DNA from: Stomoxys calcitrans
Lineage: Eukaryota > Arthropoda > Insecta > Diptera > Muscidae
NCBI RefSeq assembly: GCF_963082655.1
Contig: NC_081552.1
Coordinates: 124,100,458 to 124,164,457, forward strand
Length of the DNA stretch: 64,000 bases
Direction: 5' to 3'
The notes under the pieces are model-generated. The model saw only the letters and a program-made list of their open reading frames with translations, ran no database searches and was not told the origin of the DNA. Shown here in pieces: positions 1-11,035 of this stretch (position 1 is the stretch's first letter; the number at the start of each line of letters is the position of its first letter). The translations under genes were made by a program, and so were the position numbers.

Positions 1-149
1 ATGATCAATCCTTAAAATGCAACGGAAAATATTGTTTCCCCAATTATGAAAAAAGTAGGAGCGACATAGACATACATACTGCCTAGCAATATTTTCTGGG
101 CTGTTATCGCAGACCATCCAAATCATCATCTTGTGGATAGGTATTCACC

Positions 150-617
150 GCCTATCTACATGATGTAGAGCGTGAGGTCCAGCGCTGCAATAAAAACTCT
201 AGATCAAGCGGGCCTAGACAACATTCATGCAGACACGGTAGCAGATGCGGTAAATAGCTACCGGGTAAATGTAGTCCTTGAAGAACGACTGCCTCCCATT
301 GCACCTGAAGAAATTTACTTCCACGGCAAACCAGTATAGTTCTGGCCCAATTACGATCCGGCAGATGCAACCGCCTCAATTCCTACAGATCAAGGATTGA
401 TGCTAACGTGAAGGGTGAATGTCCCGACGGTGATCAGGGACCACACGACACACGTCATCTATTTAACTGCCCAGCCAGACCCACTCGTCTCAGACCCCGA
501 TCCCTCTGGACGCACCCCATCGTAGTCGCAGAGTTCCTAGATCTTGACACCCAACAGAATCAAGCAGACGAAATAAAAGAACATAATACACTGCTACAAC
601 AAGAGCAACTAACCTAA
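150..617 (+). pseudogene. LINE (non-LTR retrotransposon) ORF2 C-terminal remnant
   Basis: This is the 3' coding end of a jockey-like non-LTR retrotransposon. Translation gives LPPIAPEEI, then after a one-base frameshift near 315 LPRQTSIVLAQLRSGRCN, SYRSRIDANVKGECPDG, HDTRHLFNCPARPT and RSLWTHPIVVAEFLDLD. This is the usual Cys/His tail after the reverse transcriptase in this group. Expected CPDC reads CPDG, so one zinc-ligand Cys is lost. The frame closes at 615-617, followed by a short 3' UTR. The RT core lies outside the window or is gone. Upstream of about 150 stops interrupt every frame. Naming the clade is from memory of the family; the frameshift and motifs are read directly. Confidence 0.8.
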
Positions 618-652
618 ATGCATTGAGGAAGTAAACCCAACAGAAACACCCA

Positions 653-951
653 TCTATATACACAAAAATGAATTTGTGTTTGTTTGTATGTTTGTTTGTT
701 TGTGGGTTTGTAAATTTGATTGTTCCGTATAGACTCAAAAACGGCTGAACCGATTTCTTTGAAATTTTCACAGGTTATGGGGAGTGTTCCGGAAGGAGCA
801 ATAGGCTATATAACTTTTTGATATCGCATTGGGGGCGGACCCTCCCCCTTACCCCAAAAGTACCAGCCAAAAATAAATGTGGACCGATTGGGACAATATG
901 GGATTTAAATAAATGAAAGGTATTCAAGAGTAGAGAACAAATTTTATATTA
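653..951 (+). mobile_element. Helitron family H, 5' end (copy H1, left part)
   Basis: The element starts with TC at 653 after an A, then a TATATA stretch and ATGAATTTGTGTTTGTTTG. The next block reads 'agactcaaaaacggctgaac cgatttc' (split here), then 'gaaattttcacagg'. The same leader occurs at 48.1, 50.4 and 63.9 kb and inverted at 46.1 kb. The interior is a degenerate repeat with 'gggacaatatggga' and 'aaaggtattc'. It is non-coding. At 952 it is cut by a DINE-A element, and related sequence resumes at 2751. Confidence 0.65.
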
Positions 952-952
952 A

Positions 953-2750
953 CAAGTAAAAGCGTGCTAAGTTCGGCCGGGCCGAATCTTATATACCCTC
1001 CACCATGGATCGCATTTGTCGAGTTCTTTTCCCGGCATCTCTTCTTAGGCAAAAAAGGATATAAGAAAAGAGTTGCTCTGCTATTAAAGCGATATCAAGA
1101 TATGGTCCGGTTCGGACCACAATTAAATTATATGTTGGAGACCTGTGTAAAATTTCAGCCAATTCGTATAAGAATTGCGTCCATTGGGGCTCACGAAGTT
1201 AAATAGAGAGAACGATTTATATGGGATCTGTATCGGGCTATAGAACGATTCAGACCATTATAAACACGTTTGTTGATGGTCATGAGAGGATCCGTCGTAC
1301 AAAATTTCAGGCATATCGGATAATAATTGCGACCTCTAGGGGTCAAGAAGTCAAGATCCCAGATCGGTTAATATGGCAGCTATATCAGGTTATGAACCGA
1401 TTTGAACCTTATTTGACACAGTTGTTGAAAGTAAAAATAAAATACGTCATGCAAAATTTCAGCCAAATCGGATAGGAATTGCGCCCTCTAAAAGCTCAAG
1501 AAGTCAAATCCCCAGATCTGTTTATATGACAGCTATATCAGGTTATCGACCGATTTCAACCATACTTGGCACAGTTGTTGGATATCATAACGAAATACTT
1601 CGTGCAAAATCGGATAAGAATTGTGCCCTCTAGAGGCTCAAGAAGTCAAGACGCAAGATCGGTTTATATGGCAGCTATATCAGGTTATAAACCGATTTAA
1701 ACCATACTTGGCACAGTTGTTGGGTATCATAACAAAACACGTCGTGCGAAATTCCATTCCATTCGGATAAGAATTGCGCCCTCTAGAGGCTCAAGAAGTC
1801 AAGACCCAAGATCGGTTTATATGGCAGCTAAATCAGGTTATGGACCGATTTGAACCATACTTGGCACAGTTGTTGGATATCATAACAAAACACGTCGTGC
1901 ACAATTTCATTCTGATCGGATAAGAATTGTGCACGCTAGAGGCTCAAGAAATCAAGACCCAAGATCGGTTTATATGGCAGCTATATCAGGTTATGGACCG
2001 ATTTGAACCATACTTGGCACAGTTGTTGGATATCATAACAAAACACGTCGTGCAAAATTTCATTCCTATCGAATAAGAATTGCGCACTCTAGAGGCTCAA
2101 GAAGTCAAGACCCAAGATCGGTTTATATGGCAGCTATATCAGGTTATGGACCGATTTGAACCATACTTGGCACAGTTGTTGGATATAATAACAAAACACG
2201 ACGTGCAATTTTTCATTCTGATCGGGTAAGAATTGCGCACGCTAGAGGCTCAAGAAGTCAAGACCCAAGATCGGTTTATATGGCAGCTATATCAGGTTAT
2301 GGACCGATTTGAACTATACTTGGCGCAGTTGTTGGATATCATAACAAAACACGTCGTGCAAAAATTCATTCCAATCGGATAAGAATTGCGCACTCTAGAG
2401 GCTCAAGAAGTCAAGACCCAAGATCGGTTTATATGGCAGCTATATCAAAACATGGACCGATATGGCCCATTTACAATACCAACCGACCTACACTAATAAG
2501 ATGTATTTGTGCAAAATTTCAAGCGGCTAGCTTTACTCCTTCGGAAGTTAGCGTGCTTTCGACAGACAGACGGACGGACGGACGGACGGACGGACGGACG
2601 GACAGACGGACGGACATGGCTAGATCGACATAAAATTTCACGACGATCAAGAATATATATACTTTATGGGGTCTCAGACGAATATTTCGAGTAGTTACAA
2701 ACAGAATGACGAAATTAGTATACCCCCCATCTTATGGTGGAGGGTATAAA
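953..2750 (-). mobile_element. DINE-1-like (Helentron) element, subfamily A, copy A1
   Basis: Read on the minus strand, it begins TTTATACCCTCCACC, continues with GTAACTACTCGAAATATTCG, ATAAAGTATATATATTCTTG and GATCTAGCCATGTCCGTCC, then a long (GTCY)n tract. About six tandem repeats of about 154 bp follow, and the 3' end has the hairpin TTCGGCC-C-GGCCGAA (972-986 on plus) before GCACGCTTTTACTTGTT. TATACCCTCCACC near the 5' end is inverted as GGTGGAGGGTATA near the 3' hairpin: the subterminal inverted repeats known in DINE-1. No transposase is encoded. It sits inside Helitron H1; an uninterrupted relative of the target is seen at about 48,390. Confidence 0.85.
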
Positions 2751-3399
2751 AATTGGGTCCAAGTAATTGAGTGGACGCCCCGACCCAAAAAACCCCCCAA
2801 AATAGGTTTATTGGACTATAATGACAAAATGGGAATCGTAGGAAAGGTATTCGGGAGAAGATTATGAATATGGTCCGGAAGGAGCCATATAAGATTTTGA
2901 TATCGCAAGGGTGGTACTTTTCGGGGAAGAAGGACTTCTATATCAATATGGGACTCAAATGAAAAGTATTCGGGAGCAGACTACGAATGTGACATAAAAA
3001 AACGAGGTCCAAATAATTGATAGTCGCACTATCCCCGATAAGCTGCCCATATGGGCATAATACTCAATCAAAGCTTGATGAAACTCAAATGATAGGTATT
3101 TGAGAGCAGATTACGAATATGACATTAAACTTTGTGTACAAGAACCTAGGTGGTGTTTTGCCTTCTAAAATCGCCTCCAATAGGTTATTTGACCTATTAA
3201 AACAATGGGAAATCAAGTGATAGATTTTTTGAGTTGAGTGCGTCATTCAAATTTGTGCTCAAGTGACAGTGTGGCGCACAACCCTCATATAGACGCCCTC
3301 AACCAAACGGCTGCACATACCAATCATGACAATATGAGGTTAAATTGAAGGTATAAGGTTGTGTATTGCGAATCTGTTATCATTATTCTGCTAATATAT
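2751..3399 (+). mobile_element. Helitron family H interior (copy H1, right part)
   Basis: Sequence resumes 'aattgggtccaagtaattg', matching 'aatttagtccaagtccaag' at 48,396, so it continues the element cut at 951. It holds degenerate repeats with 'ggtattygrgagcagatta cgaatatgac' style blocks and is non-coding. From about 2950 to its end it aligns, inverted, with 43,136-43,530, so this part belongs to a composite repeat present twice in the window. Confidence 0.55.
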
Positions 3400-3725
3400 C
3401 TAGCGGACCACCTCACCCTAAAACAGTCGATCAATTATATTGACCTAACGAGGCACTGTGTGATTTAATTAATGTGTAGGCAGCCGTAGCCCCGAAATTA
3501 TAATACTCAGCGTGAAAGCAGTTGTTGCAAACCCTAACAATAAGGTTGCAACCTTTTCAAGATCACCGATAGACAAGACCAAACGTCGTGTTGCTGTGCA
3601 ACACTTTTTTGTTCAAAAGTTTTACACGGTAAGAACTTTTCCTACCACACCAAATATATAGACTGGCAAATTAATTTTTTACCACAGCAAATTGTTTAAT
3701 ATGGCAATTCAATATGATTTAAAAA
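3400..3725 (-). repeat. Composite repeat unit U, copy 1
   Basis: It begins CTAGCGGACCACC (3400), like the 3' terminus of Helitron family W in reverse, and runs without coding potential to the DINE-A copy at 3726. The whole interval has an inverted, diverged copy at 42,841-43,140; shared blocks include 'accaaatatatagact', 'aacaataag.ttgcaacc' and 'gttta atatggcaatt'. In both copies a DINE-A 3' end abuts at the same position. Function is unknown; it is probably part of a non-autonomous Helitron. Confidence 0.5.
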
Positions 3726-4916
3726 CAAGTAAAAGCGTGCTTAGTTCGGCCGGGCCGAATCTTATATACCCTCCACCATGGATCGCATTTGTCGAGTTCT
3801 TTTCCCGGCATCTCTTCTTAGGCAAAACAGGACATAAGGAAAGATTTGCTCTGCTATTAGAGCGATATCAATATATGGTCCGGTTTGGACCACAATAAAA
3901 TTATATGTTAGAGACCTGTGTAAAATGTCAACCAATTCGAATAAGAATTGCGCCCTTTGGGGGCTCAAGAAGTAAATTAGAGAGATCGATTTATATTGGA
4001 GCTGTATCGGGCTAGAGACCGATTCAGACCATAATACAAACGTATGTTGATGGTGTTGATCATGAGAGAATCCGTCGTACAAAATTTCATTCCAATCGGA
4101 TAATAATTGCGACGTCTAAAGGCTCAAGAAATTAAGATCCCAGATTGGTTTATATAACAGCTATATCAGATTTTGAACCGATGTGAACCATACTTAACAC
4201 AGTTGTTGGATATCAAACCAAAACACGTCGTGCAAAATTTCATTCCAATCGGATAAGAATTGCGCCCTCTAGAGGCTCAAGAAATCAAGACCCAAGATCG
4301 GATTATATGACAGCTATATCAGGTCATAAGCCGATTTGAACCATACTTGGCACAGTTGTTGGATATCATAACAAAACACGTCGTGCAAAAATTCATTAAA
4401 ATCGGATAAGAATTTCGCCCTCTAGAGGCTCAAGAAATCAAGACCCAAGATCGGTTTATATGGCAGCTACAATATATCAGGTCATGAATCGATTTGATCC
4501 ATACTTGGCACAGTTGTTGGATATCATTACAAAACACGTCGTGCAAAATTTCATTCCAATCGGATAAGAATTGCGCACTCTAGAGGCTCAAGAAGTCAAG
4601 ACCCAATATTGGTTTATATGGTAGCTATATCAAAATGTGGACCGATATGGCCCATTTACAATACCAACCGACCTACACTAATAAGAAGTATTTGTGCAAA
4701 ACTTCAAGCGGCTAGCATTATTCTTTCGGAAGTTAGCGTGCTTTCGACAGACAGACGGACGGACGAACAGACGGACGGACACGGCTAAATCGTCATAAAA
4801 TGTCGCGACGATCTAGAATATATATACTTTATGGGGTCTCAGACGAATATTTCGAGTAGTTACAAACAGAATGGCGAAATTAGTATACCCCCCATCCAAT
4901 GGTGGAGGGTATAAAA
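3726..4916 (-). mobile_element. DINE-1-like element, subfamily A, copy A2
   Basis: It has the same 3' hairpin end (ttcggccgggccgaa) and 5' end (ggtggagggtataaaa) as A1, with about four internal repeats of about 150 bp and a short, impure (GTCY)n tract near 4747-4780. It is non-coding. Its 5' end abuts or interrupts the 3' end of a DINE-B copy at about 4917. Its 3' end abuts repeat U exactly as at 42,840. Confidence 0.82.
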
Positions 4917-6250
4917 AAGCGTTAAGTTCTGCCGTGCCGAACTTTGGATACACACCACCTCTGATATATATGTAAACCACCTTTCATCAAAATTCGGTGA
5001 AAATGTCATACCTTATGTCCCATAGCAGTTATATCGAAATATATTCCGGTTTCGACCAAAAACTAATAAGTACAATTCAATTGTTCAATTGTGCATAGCA
5101 AAATAGTGATCTTTTTAGTAGCTATATCTAAAAATAAACCGATCTGAACCATATACGACACGGATGTCGAAAAGCGTACTTATGTTAGGCTTTTCGACAT
5201 ACGTGTCAAGTTTCAGGGAAATCGGATTATAAAAGCTCCTTTTATGGGGCCAAGACTTTTAATCGAGCTATCTGTCTACATGGCAGCTATTGTATATCCA
5301 AATCTGGACCGATTTGGGCCAAGTTGCAGTAAAATGTCGAAGAGCCTAACACAAAGCACTTTTCCAAATTTCGGCGAAATCGGACAATAAATGCCCCTTT
5401 TATGGGCCCAAAACCTTGAATCGAGAGTTCACTCTATATGGTAGCTATATTCAAATCTGGACCGACCTGGGCCAAATTGAAGATGGACATCGAAGAGCCT
5501 AACTAAACTCACTGTGTCAAATTTCAGCGACATCGGACAATAAATGCGCCTTTAAGGGACCCAAAACCTAAAACCGAAATATCGGTCTATATGGCAGCTA
5601 TATCCAAATCTGGACCGCAGAACTATTTCAAGGGGCTTAATTTAACTCACTGTCCCAAATTTCGGCGACATCGGTCAATAAATGCGCCATTTTATGGGCC
5701 CAAAACTTTAAATCGAGAAACCGGTCCATATGGGAGCTATATCCAAGTCTGAACCGATCCGGACCAAATTGCAGAAAGATTTCGAAGGGCAGAAAACAAC
5801 TCACTGTCCCAAATTTCATCAAAATCGGACAATAAATGCGCCTTTTATGGGCCCAAAACCTTATATTTAGAAATCGGTCTATATGGTAGCTATAACCAAA
5901 TCTGAACTGATCTAGGCCAAATTAATGAAGGAAGTCGAAAGGCCTAACACAACTCACTGTCCCAAATTTTAGAGAAATCGGACAATAAATATATATATTA
6001 AGATATAGTCCGATAAAGCCCATCTTCGAACTTAACCTGCTTATGGACTAAAAAAGAATCTGTGCAAAGTTTCAGCTCAATCTCACTATTTTTAAAGACT
6101 GTAGCGTGATTTCAGGCGTACTCTTAGATCGTCTTAGATTTTTACGCTGATCAAGAATATATATACTTTATAGGGTGGGAAATTGGTATTTCGATATGTT
6201 GCAAACGGAATGACAAAATGAATATACCCCCATCCTTCGGTGGTGGGTAT
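4917..6250 (-). mobile_element. DINE-1-like element, subfamily B, copy B1
   Basis: The subfamily is defined by a 5' end that reads TATACCCACCACCGAAGGAT on its own strand, 'ttgatcagcgtaaaaatcta' and 'agacgatctag', and by about 155-bp internal repeats with 'aactcactgtcccaaatttc' and 'ctatatggcagctatatcc'. The 3' hairpin is 'gttctgccgtgccgaac' at about 4926. The usual (GTCY)n block is missing near 6115 ('ttcaggcgtactcttagatc'). The terminal ACAAGTAAA is lost where A2 abuts. Non-coding. Confidence 0.78.
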
Positions 6251-6252
6251 AA

Positions 6253-6540
6253 AAAAAAATAAATGGTGACAATTTAATAGGTAGTCATATGGTATGGTGG
6301 TTGTCTATGAATGACTATTCATGGACAACCACCATACCATATGACCCACTCTTAGCGAGTACCACTAGCATTTAAATTAGCGTCATCTGGTAGTCTTCAA
6401 CTGAAATTGTTTGATCCAATTGGACTTAATTGATCCAATTAAAAACATGCTGACATGAACAGATAGAGGGCAGAGTGGTACAAACTAATCATCAGCATGT
6501 ATCTTTGTCATGACAATCTATCGGTCCTTTGAATAAAGAA
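6253..6540 (+). repeat. Short non-coding repeat family MC, copy 1
   Basis: A roughly 290-bp interval has an inverted diverged copy at 41,641-41,893 and a fragment at 49,313-49,365. Shared blocks include 'atttaataggt', 'cgtcatctggtagtcttcaa', 'attgtttgatccaatt' and 'gaacagatagagggcagagt'. There is no coding potential. Copies hold internal inverted repeats, so it may be a MITE, but no clear TIR or target duplication was found. Confidence 0.45.
6284..6345. repeat. Near-perfect hairpin, 29-bp arms and 4-nt loop
   Basis: The left arm 6284-6312 (starts gtcatatggtatggtggttg) and right arm 6317-6345 (ends accaccataccatatgac) are inverted repeats with a single mismatch, separated by the loop 'gact'. 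It lies inside repeat MC. The 41.8-kb copy has only a shorter hairpin (aataggtagtcacctatt) near the same place. Confidence 0.85.
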
Positions 6541-6577
6541 AATAAAATATAGGAATGTTGGAAGGATCTAAAAGGAA

Positions 6578-7675
6578 ACAAGTAAAAGCGTGCTAAGTTC
6601 GGCCGGGCCGAATCTTATATACCCTCCACCATGGATCGCATTTGTCGAGTTCTTTTCCCGGAATCTCCTCTTAGGCAAAAAAAAAGGATATAAGAAAAGA
6701 TTTGCTCTGCTATTAGAGCGATATTAAGATATGGTCCAGTTTGGATCACAATTAAATTATATTTATGTTGGAGACCTGTGTAAAATGTCAGCCAATTCGA
6801 ATAAGAATCGCGCCATTTGGGGGCTCAAGAAGTAAAATAGAGAGATCGATTTATATGGGAGCTGTATCGGCCTATAGACCGATTCAGACCATAATAAACA
6901 AGTATGTTAATGGTCATGAGAAGATCCGTAGTACATAATTTCAGACAAATCGGATAATAATTGCGACCTCTAGAGGCTCAAGAAGTCAAGATCCCAGATC
7001 GGTTAATATGTCAGCTATATCAGGTTATGGACCGATTTGAATCATACTTGGCACAGATGTTGGATATCATAACAAAACACGTCGTGCAAAATTTCATTCC
7101 AATCGGAAAAGCATTGCGCACTCTAGAGGCTCAAGAAGTCAAGACCCAAGATCGGTTTATATGACAGCTTTATTAGGTTATAGACCGATTTGAACCACAC
7201 TTGGCACAGTTGTTGGATATCATAACAAAACACGTCGTGCAAAATTTCATTCCAATTGGATAAGAATTGCGCACTCTAGAGGCTCAAGAAGTCAAGACCC
7301 AAGATCGGTTTATATGGCAGCTATATTAGGTTATGAACCGATTTGAACCGTACTTGGCACAGTTGTTGGATATCATAACAAAACACGTCGTGCCAAAATT
7401 AATTCAAATCGAATAAGAATTGCGCACTCTAGAGGCTCAAGAAGTCAAGACCCAAGATCGGTTTATATGGCAGCTATATCAAAACATGGACCGATTTGAA
7501 CCATACTTGGCACAGTTATTGGATATCATAACAAAACACGTCGTGCAAAATTACATTCCAATCGGATAAGAATTGCGCACTCTAGAGGCTCAAGAAGTCA
7601 AGACCCAAGATCGGTTTATATGGCAGCTTTATCAAAACATGGACCGATATGGCCCATTTACAATACCAACCGACC
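6578..7675 (-). mobile_element. DINE-1-like element, subfamily A, copy A3 (5' truncated)
   Basis: An intact 3' end at 6578 (acaagtaaaagcgtgctaag plus hairpin) is followed by about five internal repeats. It stops at 'caataccaaccgacc' (7675), so the (GTCY)n tract and 5' block are missing. The sequence then switches to Helitron family H. Either the 5' part was deleted or the element was formed by abortive replication. Non-coding. Confidence 0.8.
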
Positions 7676-8477
7676 ACTACAATATGGGACTCTAATAAAA
7701 TGTATTTAGAGTAGAAAACGAATCTGATATCCAATTGCGGAACTATTTGTTTCGTGGGTCACTCCACCTCTATAAAACCCCTCAAATCGGACACACTTAC
7801 GGACCATGGCAATATGGATCTTAAATGAAAGGTCTTTGGGAATAGAGCACGAAATTGTCTTTTACTTTTGGGGCCAAGTGTCTGGGACTCCACCACACCC
7901 CAAGAAGGACTTTTACTGACTAGGGTATTTGGGAGTACAATGCGAATCTAATATCTAAATGTGGGACAACGTTTCTGGGGGCCCACCCCATTTCCAATGC
8001 ACCCCCCAAACAGGACTTATTTACTACTAATATTTAACCATAGCAATATGGGGCTTAAATAAAAGGTATTTGAGTGTAGAATTCAAATGTGATATCCAAA
8101 TAGGTGACCAAGTGTTTGGGGGGACGCCTCTCCCCAAAAACATCTACCAAAGGGGACAAATTTACGACCATAGTAATATGGGGCTCAAATGAAAAGTATT
8201 TGGGAGTAAAGCACAAATCTGATATCAGTATTCGGAAAAAGGGCCACGCCACCCCCACAACACCACCCAAATAGGAAGTATTTGCTGACTATTGCAATAT
8301 GAGGCTCAAAAATGGGTTTGAGCCAACTCACGGAGTGGCCGCCCATCCCCCAAAACAGCCCCCTAGCCGGTCATGTTTGCCGACGATGGAAATATGGGGC
8401 TCAAACTAAAGGTATTTGGGAGTAGACCACGTATCTGCTTTCAACTTCAGGGACCAAGTGTCTAGGGGACGTCCCAC
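7676..8477 (+). mobile_element. Helitron family H interior fragment (H2)
   Basis: It shows tandem degenerate repeats of roughly 150-170 bp built on 'ggtatttgggagtaga', 'aatctgatatccaa', 'gggaccaagtgttt' and 'gaccatagcaatatggggct'. Blocks match 50.0-51.1 kb closely. Both Helitron termini are absent: the left end meets truncated DINE-A A3, the right end meets DINE-B B2. No open frame is conserved. Confidence 0.6.
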
Positions 8478-9628
8478 CACCAAGGGCCCAATACAACTCA
8501 CTGTCCTAAATTTTCTCAAAATCGGATAATAAATGTGGCTGTTATGAGTCTAATACCCTAAATTGGAGAATCGGTCTATATGGCAGCTATATCCAAATCT
8601 GAACCGATATGAGCCATATTGATGGAGGATATCGAAGTGACAAACACAACGCACTGTCACAAATTTCAGCAAAATCGGATAATTAATGTGGCTTTTATGG
8701 CCCAAGACCCTAAATCGGCGGATCGGTCTATATGGCAACTATATCCAAATCTGAACCGATCTGGGCCAAATTGACGGAAAATGTCGAAGGGCCTAAGACA
8801 ACTCACTGTCCCAAATTTCAGCAAAATCAGGTAATAAATGTAGCTTTTATGGGCCTATGACCCTAAATCGGAGGATCGGTCTTTATGGCGGCTATTTCCA
8901 AATCTAAACCGATCTAGGCCAAATTAACGGAAAATGTCGAAGGGCCTAAGACAACTCACTGTCTCAAATTTCAGCAAAATCGGATAATAAATGTAGCTTT
9001 TATGGGCCTAAGACCCTAAATCGGAGGATCGGTCTTTATGGCAGCTATATCCAAATCTGAACCGATCTGAGCCATATTGACGGAAAATGTTTAAGGGCCT
9101 AACACAACTCACTGTCCTGAATTTCAGCAAAATCGGATAATAATTGTGGCTTTTGTGGGCCTAAGACCCTAAATCTGAGGATCGGTCTATGTTGCAGCTA
9201 TATCCAAATCTGGACCGATCAGAGCCAAATTGACGAAGGATGTCGAAGGGCCTAACACAACTCACTGTGTCAAATTTCAGCAAAATCGGATAATAAATGT
9301 GGCTTTTATTGGCCTAAGACCCTAAATCCGCGGATCGGTCTATGTGGGGGCTATATAAAGATATAGTCCGATATAGCCCATCTTCGAACTTAACCTGATT
9401 ATGGAAAAAAAAGACTCTGTGCAAAGTTTCAGCTCAATATCTTGATTTGTAAAGACTGTAGCGTGATTTCAACACACAGATGGACAGACGGACGGACATG
9501 TCTAGATCGTCTTAGATTTTTACGCTGATCAAGAATATATATACTTTATAGGGTCGGAAATGAATATTTTGATGTGTTGCACACGGAATGACAAAATGAA
9601 TATACCCCCATCCTTCGCTGGTGGGTGC
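8478..9628 (-). mobile_element. DINE-1-like element, subfamily B, copy B2 (3' truncated)
   Basis: About five internal repeats of about 155 bp (e.g. 'aaatcggaggatcggtct', 'aacacaactcactgtcc') are followed by the B 5' block: a short (GTCY)n near 9475-9500, 'catgtctagatcgtcttag', 'atatatatactttatagggt' and the terminus ending 'ccttcgctggtgggtg'. The 3' hairpin end is missing at the junction with H2. Non-coding. Confidence 0.78.
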
Positions 9629-9935
9629 ATATTCAATTAACAAAATGATTAAATCAATTAATTTTTTGATTTAAAGTAACAAAACTTTCAATCTTAATTG
9701 ATCGTCTCGTCTCCTTCTTAGCGTTGCAAACAAATGCACAAAGTTATAGTACCCTGCTCGACGGTGGTGGTGTAGGGTATTAATATTATTGAATCAAATA
9801 ATTTGTTAATTAAAAATGGCAAACATTTCAATCAAGATCATAAGCAAAAACACGTTCTGATTGAATGAAAAAAATGTTTGCAACAATTAATTTTTCAATT
9901 GAAAATTGAAAAAAAATTAGGCGTTGCCTAATATA
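9629..9935. other. AT-rich spacer with imperfect inverted repeats
   Basis: No gene is seen. The stretch holds 'ggcaaacatttcaatca' (about 9819) and, inverted and diverged, 'ctgattgaatga...aatgtttgc' (about 9858-9890), plus 'ttaaatcaattaattttttgatttaa'-like AT symmetry. 'gtaccctgctcgacggtggt' near 9755 vaguely recalls a DINE 5' end but lacks the rest. Confidence 0.4.
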
Positions 9936-10171
9936 TTGGGTTGCCCAAAAAGTAATTGCGGATTTTTTAAAAGAAAGTAAATGCATTTTTAATAAAACTT
10001 AGAATGAAGTTTAATCAAATATACTTTTTTACACCTTTTTTCTAAAGCAAGCTAAAAGTAACAGCTGATAACTGACAGAAGAAAGAATGCAATTACAGAG
10101 TCACAAGCTGTGAAAAAATTTGTCAACGCCGACTATATGAAAAATCCGCAATTACTTTTTGGGCAACCCAA
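9936..10171 (-). mobile_element. Mariner-derived MITE (internally deleted), copy 1
   Basis: The termini TTGGGTTGCCCAAAAAGTAA and GGGCAACCCAA are inverted, flanked by TA on both sides (9934-9935, 10172-10173). Both ends match the larger mariner at 14,335-15,287: the left matches the reverse of its 3' end ('gaaagtaaatgcattttt'), the right the reverse of its 5' end ('gtcaacgccgactatatg'). At 236 bp it has no transposase and would depend on a related mariner. Confidence 0.88.
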
Positions 10172-10644
10172 TATAATACTCTATACCTTCCGTATAAATG
10201 AAAATTGGGACCCACACCTAACTCTGAACAGAATTTGATGGATTTCAGTAGAGTTTATCAACAAAACAGAAAAAAAAAACAATCTCTATAAACGTTTAGG
10301 TGCCTAAATGTATGATTTTCAAAAAAGTTTATTAGTCACCCAATATATAATATATGAAGTTACCGATTACACCACAGTTAGTGTGGTTTCTTCCGCCTCC
10401 CGTACGATTTGCTACGACACATCGTATTTTTGTCAAGACTGTGATAATTCGTAACTAGTTGCTAAATTCTAGCTGTCCCCGCTTGCTATAGGCGAACATA
10501 AGTCATTTCGTACTATTTTGCACTTTTTGATACATATGTTCGAATAGATCATTTAATCACCTATGTCACGATCCGCATCATTTGGGTGAGGGCCATAACA
10601 CAGTAAGGGGGAATAAAAGGCCAGAGGACTGCCGTCAATTAATT

Positions 10645-11035
10645 TGGTTAGTCCGAAGCCTTTCGGGTCGACGCAGTCCGAGTTAAAAGCGTGGGTGGGT
10701 AGGATGACGAAAATCGTAAGGGGAGATCCGGATTGTGAAAAGACAAGGCTATTTACTGAAATGAAGCAAGCAGGAGGTCAGTATAGTTTTCGGCATCATA
10801 AAATGATACATAGGACTACGAGCTCACTTAAATGTCACGTATAGGACATGTGGGGCATATGATGAGACGTTGTAGCATTTCCCATGTCATTACCCGACTT
10901 TCGGACACAATACCAGAGTAAGCCAACTAAGGGGCGTGGCATGGAAAACAACTAGGGATTTTGTAAACACGGAATTTTTGACTTAAATTTTCTTTTTCGA
11001 GGTTACTTTTAAGCATTTAGAGCGCACAACAAGCC
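10645..11035 (+). pseudogene. LINE ORF2 C-terminal remnant inside W0
   Basis: Decayed translation in mixed frames resembles the Cys/His tail of a non-LTR retrotransposon: a 'C..C....DETL..F' type pattern is visible near 10,845-10,890 and the 3' part aligns with the better copy at 19,490-19,840 ('gatgagacgttg', 'ggcgtggcatg', 'ttctttttcgaggttacttt'). No frame is intact. Recognition relies on that second copy. Confidence 0.5.

Noticed and set aside
964..1206. 80-codon frame with LIYPPPWIAFVEFFSRHLFLGK, recurring at 3692, 23,568, 27,371 and 32,335
   Set aside because: It is the DINE-A 3' end read in one frame. It recurs because the repeat recurs, breaks differently in each copy, and is antisense to the element's own orientation.
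2433..2633. Frame with DRRTDGRTDGRTD repeats, also at 11,362, 22,093, 31,879, 37,475
   Set aside because: Translation of the (GTCY)n microsatellite of DINE-A; not a protein domain.
9740..9785. Another DINE 5' end (gtaccctgctcgacggtggt)
   Set aside because: Only the short palindrome-like piece resembles it; no GTCY tract or internal repeats follow.
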